This document shows, piece after piece, positions 8,222 through 16,788 of a DNA stretch of 45,545 nucleotides. Both the position numbers and the translations under genes were made by a program. The stretch spans positions 1 through 45,545 of the forward strand of contig JAJTFC010000050.1 in the NCBI GenBank assembly GCA_021298315.1. The letters run 5' to 3'. Each line of letters opens with the position of its first letter. The first letter of the stretch is position 1. A model generated the notes under the pieces. The model had not been told where the DNA came from. It was given only the letters and a program-made list of their open reading frames with translations, and made no database searches. The stretch comes from Planctomycetaceae bacterium. GTDB taxonomy: Bacteria > Planctomycetota > Planctomycetia > Pirellulales > Pirellulaceae.

Positions 8222-8360
8222 GGACCGCTGATGCACACTCATAAACGCTCATAAAGCCCAAACCGGACCGCTGATGAACGCTAATGGGATGCCCCCAGAA
8301 AACAAACCACCCAAGCAGTTTTTTGGGGCGCTGCATTAGCGTTGATGAGTGTTCATCTCC
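8222..8360 (+). repeat. ACCGCTGATGAACGCTAATG-family repeat, inverted pair
   Basis: The left part has two direct copies of GGACCGCTGATG, the second continuing as AACGCTAATGGG. The right part (8311-8360) reads CCCAAGCAGTTTTTTGGGGC, then GCTGCATTAGCGTTGATGAG and TGTTCATC, so GCTAATG on the left is inverted as CATTAGC on the right. The right part is closely matched by the sequence at 8508-8577. Related sequence recurs between the two tRNA genes at 23136-23206 and 23411-23452. Confidence 0.75.
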
Positions 8361-8507
8361 TAGCGACCAGAATAATGCAAGAGGTGGTTGGACAAGTGAC
8401 CACTGTGAGATCACTTCGTATGTTTTTACTCCTCCGATTGGAGACCAAACGGAGAATAGAAGGGGGCTGAGTTAAGTTCCTCGCCGTTGGCTGCGGGTTA
8501 AACGAAA

Positions 8508-8577
8508 ACAGCGCCCAAGCGGTTTTTTGGGGTGCTGCATTAGCGTCTAGGAGCGTTCATCATCAGCGGTTCAGGGA
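8508..8577 (-). repeat. ACCGCTGATGAACGCTAATG-family repeat
   Basis: The sequence AACAGCGCCCAAGCGGTTTT, followed by TTGGGGTGCTGCATTAGCG and GAGCGTTCATCATCAGCGGT, is a close relative of 8311-8360 in the same orientation. It ends with the reverse complement of the ACCGCTGATGAACGC core. It sits just downstream of the stop codon of the PEP-CTERM gene. Confidence 0.75.
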
Positions 8578-8595
8578 ACTAGCTTGTTTGCAATG

Positions 8596-9333
8596 CTATT
8601 TGCGATTTCGGCGATACACAAGTCCACCCAAGGCAACACTGCCCACGAGCAACAAAGAAGTCGGCTCGGGCACAGCCGTCGCATTGAACTGAATGTTGTC
8701 CAAGCGATTATTACCAGCAGCAGCCGTTGCCCCAGTGACAGTCAAACGCAAATAAGCATCCGTCGCACCGTTCAAACCTGTGATGTTATTGAGCGTCTGG
8801 GTGGCAAAGGCTGTCGGTAAATTCGTGATCGTCTGGTGATCGGTCCAATTGGTCCCGTCAGTACTGAACGACCAAGCTTGAGTCGTAAAACCAGTATTGG
8901 TCCGTTGCGTTGCGTAGCTGACGACCAAATCCTGGAAACCCGCCATCGAGAATTTGAAGACCGCGCTCTTGCTATTGGCCGTTTGGTTCACCAATGCGAG
9001 TGCGCCGACCCCAGTGGTGGTGGTTGAGAACCCTGGGCCGGCGTTGACTGCCGTCCCTGCAAATCCATTTAGCTCCGTGTTGGTCGATCCTGTCGCGGGT
9101 ACGAACCAATCGCTCGCACCATTTTGTCCGTTGAGGTGCAACGTGCCTGCCCCGAAGTTCGCTACAAACTGCTTGGGGGTGTTAGGAGATGCTGCCACCG
9201 CTGTGCCTCCATTGGCCGTCGTTTGAAAGTCCCAGCCGGCAACCAACTCCGCATGCGAATCAACCGCACTGGCAAGAGCCAACAACACCACCACGAAATA
9301 AGAAGCTAAACTTCGCATTGTATTTTTCTTCAT
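8596..9333 (-). CDS. PEP-CTERM sorting domain protein, secreted
   Basis: The exported protein has about 245 residues. The chosen ATG gives a classic signal peptide (MKKNTMRSLASYFVVVLLAL, cleavage near SHA); an ATG two codons earlier (9339) is equally possible, and the frame is open further upstream without a better start. The mature part is rich in Thr, Asn, Gly and Ala and looks like a beta-sandwich (a laminin-G/jelly-roll-like pattern cannot be assigned). The C-terminus has the PEP-CTERM tripartite signal: VPEP, a hydrophobic stretch (TSLLLVGSVALGGLVY), then RRNRK. Such proteins are sorted by an exosortase (not in this window) to the surface or exopolysaccharide matrix. The specific function is unknown. 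Confidence 0.88.
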   Translation of the reverse strand: MKKNTMRSLASYFVVVLLALASAVDSHAELVAGWDFQTTANGGTAVAASPNTPKQFVANFGAGTLHLNGQNGASDWFVPATGSTNTELNGFAGTAVNAGPGFSTTTTGVGALALVNQTANSKSAVFKFSMAGFQDLVVSYATQRTNTGFTTQAWSFSTDGTNWTDHQTITNLPTAFATQTLNNITGLNGATDAYLRLTVTGATAAAGNNRLDNIQFNATAVPEPTSLLLVGSVALGGLVYRRNRK

Positions 9334-9528
9334 GTCCATTTGGACGTGTGCCAGCAACTCAACACCTCTTCCTAACGAAACCTTGACCAGCCGCCGCAAA
9401 GCCAAAGTGTCCACCTAGGATTAGCTAGCAATCGTATCGAAAATAACGATAAATCCAACCGTTAAAATCGGAAAATCCTACCCAAACCAGCCAATTAGAC
9501 AGACTGTATCTGCTGAGCTAATGCTCGG

Positions 9529-10389
9529 TTAGACGTCCAATAAGCGGTTCACAACGCCCGCGATCTCGCTGGGAACCGTGCTATGGAGTTGGTGGTTTTT
9601 TCCTGGGAATCGAGTCCTTTGGCAATTCTTGCACCCCTGGGAAAACGACTCAGCATCCTGGTCGCTAAGCGCACCACCCGCCGCAAAATCAGCTTGCAGT
9701 AATACCGTCGGACACTCGATCCGCCCGGCCACATTGGACCACTCGATCCCCTCTAGCCAGCGACCAGCAATGAGTGGATCGAGCACCCTGGGATCTAACT
9801 TCGATAGACAACTTGCTCCCCACCGCAGTGCCTCATCGGTTCGCAACTGACGAAGCTTGACGGTGCTTCCATCGGCTTGCTTCAACTCGACGGCCCCAAG
9901 CGCCATGCTCATTTGATCGATCGATCCTCCCTGCTTGCATACGCCTTGCATCCCCTGAAAAAGGGTCTGCCAAGTCGTCCCCAAGATCGATTGCCCCATG
10001 GTCTCAAAGGGTGGATCCTCCAAAACCGCCGCGCGAACCCTCTTTGGAACCTGGGCTGCGACGATCGCTGCGACCATGCCTCCCAACGAATGTCCCGCTA
10101 GGACGACCGAGTCGCCTAATTCCCCACACTCTAAAACCTCAATCAAATCATCCGCATAGTGACTTACCAAGTACTCTTGCGCCCGATCGGAATCTCCGTG
10201 TCCTCGGTGATCGATCGCCCAGATCGTCCAGTCATGACTCAAAAATGGGATCATCGGCTCCCAATCCCGCCACATGCGAGTCACGCCATGGAGCAGAACC
10301 AACACTCGAGTCGCTTGTGCTCCTTGCCGAAAACCAACTCGGAGCTTCCTGCGGCCCGATTCGACCGCTAGCCATCGCTCTTGGAACAT
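9529..10389 (-). CDS. Alpha/beta hydrolase fold protein
   Basis: The 286-residue cytoplasmic protein has the core alpha/beta-hydrolase signatures: LLHGVTRMWRDWEP (oxyanion hole after beta-3), IDHRGHGDSDRA, the nucleophile elbow GHSLGG with Ser101, an acid candidate in LQADF, and the likely catalytic His266 in GKNHQLHS. It is close in size to esterases, epoxide hydrolases and C-C hydrolases, but no substrate-specific motif stands out. The start is ATG 10389. It lies 34 bases downstream of the amidohydrolase on the same strand and is probably the last gene of the PSD1-DUF1501-amidohydrolase operon. Confidence 0.87.
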   Translation of the reverse strand: MFQERWLAVESGRRKLRVGFRQGAQATRVLVLLHGVTRMWRDWEPMIPFLSHDWTIWAIDHRGHGDSDRAQEYLVSHYADDLIEVLECGELGDSVVLAGHSLGGMVAAIVAAQVPKRVRAAVLEDPPFETMGQSILGTTWQTLFQGMQGVCKQGGSIDQMSMALGAVELKQADGSTVKLRQLRTDEALRWGASCLSKLDPRVLDPLIAGRWLEGIEWSNVAGRIECPTVLLQADFAAGGALSDQDAESFSQGCKNCQRTRFPGKNHQLHSTVPSEIAGVVNRLLDV

Positions 10390-10423
10390 ACTCTTAAGTC
10401 ACTTTCCCTTTTTTACGTCTCTT

Positions 10424-11719
10424 CTACTTCTCTTGCTTGATGATCGTCGGAAAGGGTTTGGCCAACTGTCCGGCTTTGATGATGCCAGCTTGCAGAACCG
10501 CGATGAACTTGGAACGATCCTCGAGCAACTCGATCCGCTCGATGACATCTCCATCGACGATGAGCACATCGGCTAGCTTCCCGACTTCCAAGGTTCCAAA
10601 CTCCTTGTCTCGACCCATGATCTGAGATCCTGTCTTGGTCGCGCACTTGATGACTTCCAAAGGGGTAAAGCCCACCTCTCGGACAAAGAAAGTCAGTTCG
10701 CGGGCATAGTCTCCGTGGGGGTTCCAACCAAATCCGTAGTCGCCACCCATCCCAAGCCGGCCACCGGCTCGCAGGATCTTCAGCGCGCTTTGGATCCCGC
10801 CATCGAGCGTTTCTTGATGTCCATCGATCACGCTCTGAGGCAATCCGAACTCGGGCCCAAGTTCGACGCTGGCTTTTTCAAAGTACAACGCTGGAACGCA
10901 CGGGACATCGCGTTCCAAGAGCAAGTCGAGGGCTTCGTTGTCCATGAATGTCCCATGCTCGATGCAATCGTATCCGGCCCGCAGCGCATTTATGATCCCC
11001 TCGGTGGCACGGCAATGTCCGGTAACTTTGAGCTTGTGATTGTGAGCCGTAGCGACCACCGCATGCATCTCTTCGAAGGTCATGCAAAGGGTGTGGTGAT
11101 CATTGGCATCGGGCGAGGCCGCATCGCCAGTCGGATAAGTCTTGACCCACTCGATTCCATCTTTGACCAATGCCCGCACCGCCTTGCGAGCATCTTCGAC
11201 TCCGTTGATGATAAAGACCAATCCTTCCATACCGATCTTGCGAAACTCTGGATTCCAGTCCATCAGCCCACCCGCCGAACAGATCTCCCGACCGCTAGCG
11301 GCCAGCCTCGGACCGGGAACCAAATCCTCTTCGATGGCTCGCTTGAGCCAAACGTCGATATTGAACAAGCATCCTCCGGATCTCGCTGAGGTGTATCCGC
11401 ACTCGAGGGCCAATCGCGCATTGACACTCGTCAACAGCGATACGTATTCAACCGGATACTTGATGTCTAAATCTTCCAAGGCTGCGATGTTGAAGTAGGT
11501 TGCATGGAAGTGGGCTTCGACTAGCCCCGGTAGGATCGTGCCCCCTTTGGCATCGATGCTAGGAGTACCAGGCGGGGTTGCGGGCAATTGGGCCTCAGGC
11601 CCCACGTAAGCGATCTTGCCATCTTTGACCAGCAGCGCACCGGCGCTTATCGCGGGTGCTCCGGTGCCGTCGATGATCTGGCCATTGCGAATGACCAAGA
11701 AACCTTGTCCGAGTTTCAT
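10424..11719 (-). CDS. Metal-dependent amidohydrolase family protein
   Basis: The 431-residue TIM-barrel amidohydrolase has an N- and C-terminal beta-sandwich. Metal ligands and family motifs are readable: H70xH72 in LVEAHFHATY after GGTILPGL, a Lys193 in EWVKTYPTGD in the position of the carboxylated metal-bridging Lys, His235 in GHCRATE, His255 in IEHGTF, Asp327 in GMGGDYGF, and the C-terminal LEVGKLADVLIVDGD. This pattern fits the imidazolonepropionase-like/Xaa-Pro dipeptidase subgroup that cleaves amides or cyclic ureas. No signal peptide is seen, so a cytoplasmic location is likely. The start ATG at 11719 is 37 bases after the DUF1501 stop, so it is probably co-transcribed. The substrate is unknown. 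Confidence 0.88.
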   Translation of the reverse strand: MKLGQGFLVIRNGQIIDGTGAPAISAGALLVKDGKIAYVGPEAQLPATPPGTPSIDAKGGTILPGLVEAHFHATYFNIAALEDLDIKYPVEYVSLLTSVNARLALECGYTSARSGGCLFNIDVWLKRAIEEDLVPGPRLAASGREICSAGGLMDWNPEFRKIGMEGLVFIINGVEDARKAVRALVKDGIEWVKTYPTGDAASPDANDHHTLCMTFEEMHAVVATAHNHKLKVTGHCRATEGIINALRAGYDCIEHGTFMDNEALDLLLERDVPCVPALYFEKASVELGPEFGLPQSVIDGHQETLDGGIQSALKILRAGGRLGMGGDYGFGWNPHGDYARELTFFVREVGFTPLEVIKCATKTGSQIMGRDKEFGTLEVGKLADVLIVDGDVIERIELLEDRSKFIAVLQAGIIKAGQLAKPFPTIIKQEK

Positions 11720-11756
11720 CGCGAGTGTTCCGATATCAAAGGTAGAGGAAAGGGGG

Positions 11757-13184
11757 CTAAGCGAGCATCGATCGAACCAAATTCCCGTGGATATCTGTCA
11801 GTCGGTAATCGCGACCTTGGAAGCGATAGGTCAAATGGGTATGGTCGATCCCTAGCAGATGCAAGATCGTGGCATTGAGGTCATGCACATGCACCGGGTC
11901 TTGGGTGATATTGTAACAGTAATCGTCGGTTTGACCGATCACATGACCTCCTTGCACTCCGGCCCCTGCGACCAAGGTGGTAAAGCATCGGGGATGATGG
12001 TCTCGACCGTAGTTGTCAGCCGACAACGCCCCTTGCGAATATACCGTTCTACCGAACTCGCCTCCCCAAACGATCAGCGTGTCTTCGTATAGCCCTCGTT
12101 CCTTGAGATCCTCGATGAGCGCCTTGGTCGGTTGGTCGGTGTCTCGGCACTGAAGTTTGATCGCGTTGGGCAATCCTCCGTGATGATCCCAGCCCATGTG
12201 AAAAAGCTGGATGAATCGGACATCTCGCTCGGCAAGCCTTCTTGCGAGTAAACAATTGGCGGCGTAGGATCCAGGTCGCTTGACATCGGGTCCGTATTTA
12301 TCGAGCACATGCGCAGGCTCGTCGGAAATCTTGAGCAGATCCGGAACGCTCGATTGCATCCGAAAAGCCATTTCGTATTGGCTGATGCGAGTTTGGATCT
12401 CCGGATCAGCGATCTCTTGGTAATGCTGCTTGTTGAGCTCATCGAGACGATCGAGGGTCTTGCGCCGCCGCAGTGGATCCATGCCTGCGGGATTCGATAG
12501 ATAAAGAACCGCATCCCCTTTGTTTCTGAACTTGACCCCCTGATGCTGCGATGGCAAAAAACCAGCCCCCCACAATCGATCATAAAGCGGCTGATCGTCG
12601 GGCCGACCGGTGCCGAACGAAGTCAGCACTACATAAGCGGGTAAATCCTTGTTTTGACTCCCTAGCCCATAGCTGATCCATGAACCGATACTGGGTCTGC
12701 CTGCAAGCTGCGAGCCGGTTTGGCAAAAGGTGATCGCCGGGTCGTGGTTGATCGCTTCGGTGTGCATCGAGCGTATTTGGCACCAATCGTCGGCCAAGCT
12801 GGACATATGGGGCATTAGCTCGCTGAACCACATGCCGGACTTGCCGTGCTGCGCGAATTTGAACATCGATGGTGCAACAGGAAACTTGCTCTGGCCAGAG
12901 GTCATCGTCGTTAAGCGCTGGCCTTGGCGAATCGAGTCTGGCAAATCTTCGCCACGTCGGTTTTCAAGCCCTGGCTTCGGATCGAACAAATCCATCTGCG
13001 ACGGAGCACCGGACTGAAACAGATAGATGATCCGTTTGGCTTTGGCCCGATGGTGGATGCCGCTTTCGGGTGCTCCCTGTGTATTTTGGGTTTCCTGAGC
13101 CTCGCTTTGGCCCAGGGACATCATCGCCGAGAGCCATAGACTCCCAGCCGAACTTCGAAGAAACGATTGGCGATTGATTTGCAT
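11757..13184 (-). CDS. DUF1501 domain-containing protein
   Basis: The 475-residue exported protein belongs to the DUF1501 family, which is extremely abundant in planctomycetes and has a sulfatase/alkaline-phosphatase-like fold (inferred for the family). The N-terminus MQINRQSFLRSSAGS resembles the usual Tat-like leader, but the twin Arg is replaced by NR, and a hydrophobic stretch follows. Family blocks are IIYLFQSGAPSQMDLFDPKP, MHTEAINHDPAITFCQTG, RPSIGSWISYGLG, VWGGEFGRTVYSQ and GRDHHPRCFTTLVAGAGV. The frame is open to 13364, but the ATG at 13184 starts at the family N-terminus and lies 14 bases after the PSD1 stop. DUF1501 genes are typically paired with PSD1-type genes, as here. Confidence 0.92.
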   Translation of the reverse strand: MQINRQSFLRSSAGSLWLSAMMSLGQSEAQETQNTQGAPESGIHHRAKAKRIIYLFQSGAPSQMDLFDPKPGLENRRGEDLPDSIRQGQRLTTMTSGQSKFPVAPSMFKFAQHGKSGMWFSELMPHMSSLADDWCQIRSMHTEAINHDPAITFCQTGSQLAGRPSIGSWISYGLGSQNKDLPAYVVLTSFGTGRPDDQPLYDRLWGAGFLPSQHQGVKFRNKGDAVLYLSNPAGMDPLRRRKTLDRLDELNKQHYQEIADPEIQTRISQYEMAFRMQSSVPDLLKISDEPAHVLDKYGPDVKRPGSYAANCLLARRLAERDVRFIQLFHMGWDHHGGLPNAIKLQCRDTDQPTKALIEDLKERGLYEDTLIVWGGEFGRTVYSQGALSADNYGRDHHPRCFTTLVAGAGVQGGHVIGQTDDYCYNITQDPVHVHDLNATILHLLGIDHTHLTYRFQGRDYRLTDIHGNLVRSMLA

Positions 13185-13198
13185 GGGAACAGTTTCTT

Positions 13199-16100
13199 TC
13201 ACTCGCGTGTGATGACTTCGTCTAAGTTCAGCAGCACGTTGCCCGCAAGGGTAAACGCTGCTAGTTCGGCGGGAGATGGGGCTTGCGATTTCGACTCCCC
13301 GATGGCGATCAGTTGCTGGGCTTGCTGAACATTTTCGGAATAGTACTTGTGATCCTCGTGCCAACTTGCTTCGAGCACAGATAGTTCTTTATCGGTCGGT
13401 TGTCGGCCGGTAACGAGTCGAAACCCAAACCTGAGTTTGTCCTGGATAGCTTCAGAAGGACTTTGCATCATTCGTTCGCCAAGTTTTCGCGCAGCCTCTA
13501 CGTAAGTCACTTCGTTCAAAAGCGATAAGGCTTGCAAGGGCGTGTTGGTTCGCGATCGCTTGACGATGCAAATCTCGCGGTTTGGGGCATCAAACAGCAG
13601 CATCGTCGGAGGTGCCGCAGTCCGTTTCCAAACCGTATACAAACTTCGTCGATACAAACGCTCATCGGTATCGTGTTTGTAGTTTCTAAGGTCACCGTAA
13701 ACACTCGTTTCGTCCCAGACGCCATCAGGCATGTAAGGCTTGACGCTTGGACCACCGATTTTATTCGTGAGCAGTCCGCTGGCTTGCAATGCTTGATCAC
13801 GCAGGATCTCCCCGGAGAGTCGAAAGCGTGGGCCGCGACCTAGCCAACGGTTCTCGGGGTCGGCTTCGAGGAGCTTCTCTTTGCCTACGAGGCTTGCCGA
13901 TTGCTGATAAGCTTGGCTAAGGACGATGAGTTTTTGTAGTCCTTTGATATCCCAAGGGTGGATCGGCTTGTGGGCAACTTGGTCGAGAACAGTCGGCTCG
14001 ATCCATTCGACTGCCAACCAATCGAGCAGCTCGGGGTGGCTGGGCCAGTCGGCTTGCGAGCCAAAGTTCTCCGTGGTCTTGACGATCCCATTTCCCATGA
14101 ATTTTTCCCACATGCGGTTGACCCACACGCGAGCCGTCAAGGGGTTTTTGTCGCTGGCAATCCATCGAGCCAGTCCGAGTCGATCGTTGGTCATTCCCGG
14201 TTGCATTGCGGGAAGAACTTTTGGCAAGGCAGCTTCGACTCGATCGCCCCGTTTGTCGTACTCTCCCCGGATCAGCACGAAGGCTTCTCGGGGCTTGGCC
14301 ATTTCCTGCATGACCATGACTGTTGGCCAAGCGGCCTTGGAGTCATTGAGTTTCTTCCTGGCCACTTCGACGTCTCGGGCGGCCCGTTGAATCGGTCCGT
14401 CGGCGACTTTGCGGTAGTATGCTTCGAGCTCCTTGCGTTGATCCTCGGTGCGATCGGACTTGGCAAGCCCGACGATGCCTTTGATCGACTCGGGAATTTG
14501 GACACCCTCGATTGCAACCGAGCCTTTGGCAAGCGATGTGGTCGCTAAGCGGAAGCGACCGATGTTATGCTGAGCTAGTGTTTCTTGAACGAGCCGAATC
14601 GTGATCGTCGAGTTTTCGGGCACATCGATAGATTGTTCCAGCAGGAACATCGCACGGCAGATCTCCTTGCGGGTTGGTCCATCGACGGCCCAGCCACGGC
14701 CCGCGTTTCCTTGAACGGTATTGGCGATGTCCCAATCTTTTTGCGAATAATCGGCTTTGGCCTCAGTGATCTTGGTCGTGATCGCAGGAGAATCATTGGG
14801 GGGGTGGACGATGGCTTCAAGACGCGTCAGGACAAAGTTGCCGTTTGAATATCGGCCCAGGCTCTGCTGCGGTAGACTCGCGTCGGGAAAGCATTCCAAA
14901 AGAATGCCCGTCAGTGGTCCTGAAGCGATCTTCGAATCGATTTGGTAAACATCGTGCGTGGGGTTTTCGCCACTGGCAAGATAGGAGCCATCGGGTTGTT
15001 TGGCAAAGACCGCTTTGCTGCGGGCTTGAACGCTCACTGGATCGAGGGTTGTCCAGGTGGGTTTGTTCGTGGCGATGGTTTTTTTGAATTCTGCTTCCCA
15101 AGGATCCATGTGCTGAGCGACGTTCGCCTCGGCTTGTGCAAGGACTTCTTGAGCCTTTTGGATTTGGGCTTCATGATTTTTCAGTTCGCTCAATTGCTCG
15201 GTTGTAGGGACCGAGACGACCGGATCGGTATTGCGAGACTCGCCTTGGAGCGTTCCGCTTTCAGCAACATTGTTGAAATACGAAAAGAGCGAGTAGAACT
15301 CCTTTTGGGCGATAGGATCGTACTTGTGATCGTGGCAGCGGCAGCAATTGAGCGTCAGTCCCAACCAAGTCGTTCCGGTGGTTTCAACTCGATCGATCAC
15401 TGTCTCGACTCGCCATTCCTCAGCAATGATCCCACCTTCGCCATTGAGACGATGATTGCGATTAAATCCGCTGGCGACTTTTTGCGACAAGGTCGCTTCG
15501 GGCAGCATGTCCCCTGCGAGCTGTTCGATCGTGAATCGATCGTAAGGCATGTTGCTGTTGAAAGCCTCGATCACCCAGTCTCGCCATGGCCATTGCTGAC
15601 GAGATGAGTCGACTTGGAAACCATTGCTGTCGGCGTAGCGAGCAAGATCCAGCCAAGCGATCGCCATACGCTCGCCGTAATGAGGAGAGTCCAAGAGACG
15701 GTCAACCACTTTTTCATAAGCGGTAGGAGATTCATCAGCCACAAACGCATCGATCTCTTCGAGCGTCGGAGGCAATCCGATCAGATCGAGCGTCACGCGG
15801 CGAAGGAGCGTCTCCTTGGCAGCAGGGCTTGAGAAACCAAAACCGCGAGATTGAAGTTTTTCGAGCAAGAATCGATCGATGGGGTTTGGATAGTTCGAGG
15901 CAAGCTCCGGAAGTGGAACCGCAGGTCGCCTCGGAGGTATAAAAGCCCAATGCCCTTCGTACTGTGCACCTTGATCGATCCATTTTGCCAACAGCTCTTT
16001 TTGCCGCTGACTCAGAGGCTTGCCCGTTTGTGGCGGAGGCATCACCAGATCAGGATCCTCGCTATGGATTCTTGCCCACACTTCGCTTTGTTTGGATCGG

Positions 16101-16255
16101 CCTGGAACAATCGCAGTTTTGCCACTATCCCCCGCAAGCACTGCATCCTGCGATTGATCGAGTCGCAAGGATCCTTGTCGCTGCTGAGCATCCGGTCCAT
16201 GGCACTGGAAACAGTGTTCCGAGAGGATCGGTCGAATATCTCGATTGAAGGCAAC
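13199..16255 (-). pseudogene. PSD1/DUF1549/DUF1553 planctomycete cytochrome-c-like protein, cut off from its signal peptide by an in-frame TAG
   Basis: The open frame encodes about 1018 residues. From the N-terminus it has NRDIRPILSEHCFQCHGPDA with a CxxCH haem-type motif (PSCyt1), then DUF1549 (PIDRFLLEKLQ through RYADSNGF), a CRCHDHKYDPIAQKEFYSLF block, a beta-rich middle and DUF1553 (RLGLARWIASDKNPLTARVW and RTNTPLQALSLLNEV). In relatives this body directly follows a signal peptide. Here the codon just before VAFNRDI is TAG (16258-16256), while the signal peptide is intact in the same frame upstream. If the TAG is real, export is lost unless it is read through; the first usual start inside the body is TTG 16168, which would skip the CxxCH. 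It is followed by the DUF1501 gene at 14 bases. The body shows no other stop or frameshift, so the lesion is recent, or is a sequencing error. Confidence 0.85.
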
Positions 16256-16396
16256 CTATTCCTGTGCCTTAGACAGTCCAAGTGGGCCGCAGGTCAGAAA
16301 AAAAGCAAGGAGAACCAAAACGCGAGCGACTCGGCTTGGGTCAAGTTGGCTCACAAGCACGAGTCGGATCGGTTCAATCAGATAGGTCGGTCGCAT
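16256..16396 (-). pseudogene. Orphaned signal-peptide part of the PSD1 gene
   Basis: The frame from ATG 16396 (or ATG 16438) ends at TAG 16258-16256. The peptide contains the hydrophobic core RVLVLLAFFLTCGPLGLSKA followed by QE, a typical Sec signal with a cleavage point near SKA. It is in the same frame as the PSD1 body, with no base missing between them. It is best read as the first part of one gene, 13199-16396, interrupted by a single nonsense codon. Confidence 0.75.
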
Positions 16397-16438
16397 GAAA
16401 GTCGAGCAAACTGGAGGGCTAAGGAAGAAGGTGGGCAT

Positions 16439-16788
16439 TCCGTTTTATAAGGTAAAAACCGGAAGCTTGGGTATTCTAATCCCATGAATTCGCTCCTCAG
16501 AGCGTCAGAGCCTCTGGGATTTTAAGGAACCCCCGAGGTTTTCCTTTCATCCAAATGCCGCTTTTTAAAATCTATGCGGCTTACACCAGCATTCCCCATA
16601 TTACCCAATCAGAGAATCGAACTCCCCGAAGAATGAAAAAACGCTAGAATTGTTTGTGATTTTCGATCCCTTGTTCGCCCACAGTACGTCTAACACCCGA
16701 TTCAGTTTCTAATCGAACCCAGAGCGTTAGTCGATCCTGCGCCCAAACGAGTATTAGTTTTCCTTAACCTTTTGAAGATTGGTCTGCG
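16439..16788. other. Divergent intergenic region
   Basis: About 350 bases lie between the divergent PSD1 operon and the GAF/HlyD cluster. No ORF, RNA or repeat could be supported. Promoters for both operons should be here, but no clear -35/-10 pair with good spacing stands out. Confidence 0.5.

Larger units (their letters stand above)
8091..8595. other. Gene-free stretch with short AT-rich direct repeats and ACCGCTGATG-family repeats
   Basis: No convincing gene was seen. At 8157-8187 there are near-tandem copies of a 7-8 bp unit (GATAATGGATAATGGATAAT and onward). The rest is dominated by members of a dispersed repeat that is annotated separately at 8222-8360 and 8508-8577. The stretch separates the start of the YjhG-type gene from the end of the PEP-CTERM gene, so the promoter of the YjhG-pabA operon should lie at its left end. 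Confidence 0.6.

Noticed and set aside
13185-13364. Upstream extension of the DUF1501 frame
   Set aside because: It overlaps the PSD1 gene on the same strand, and ATG 13184 begins at the family N-terminus.
16256-16258. Amber recoding (pyrrolysine or readthrough) of the PSD1 TAG
   Set aside because: No stimulatory structure or pyrrolysine genes were seen, and TAG is used as a normal stop elsewhere; a mutation or base error is simpler.
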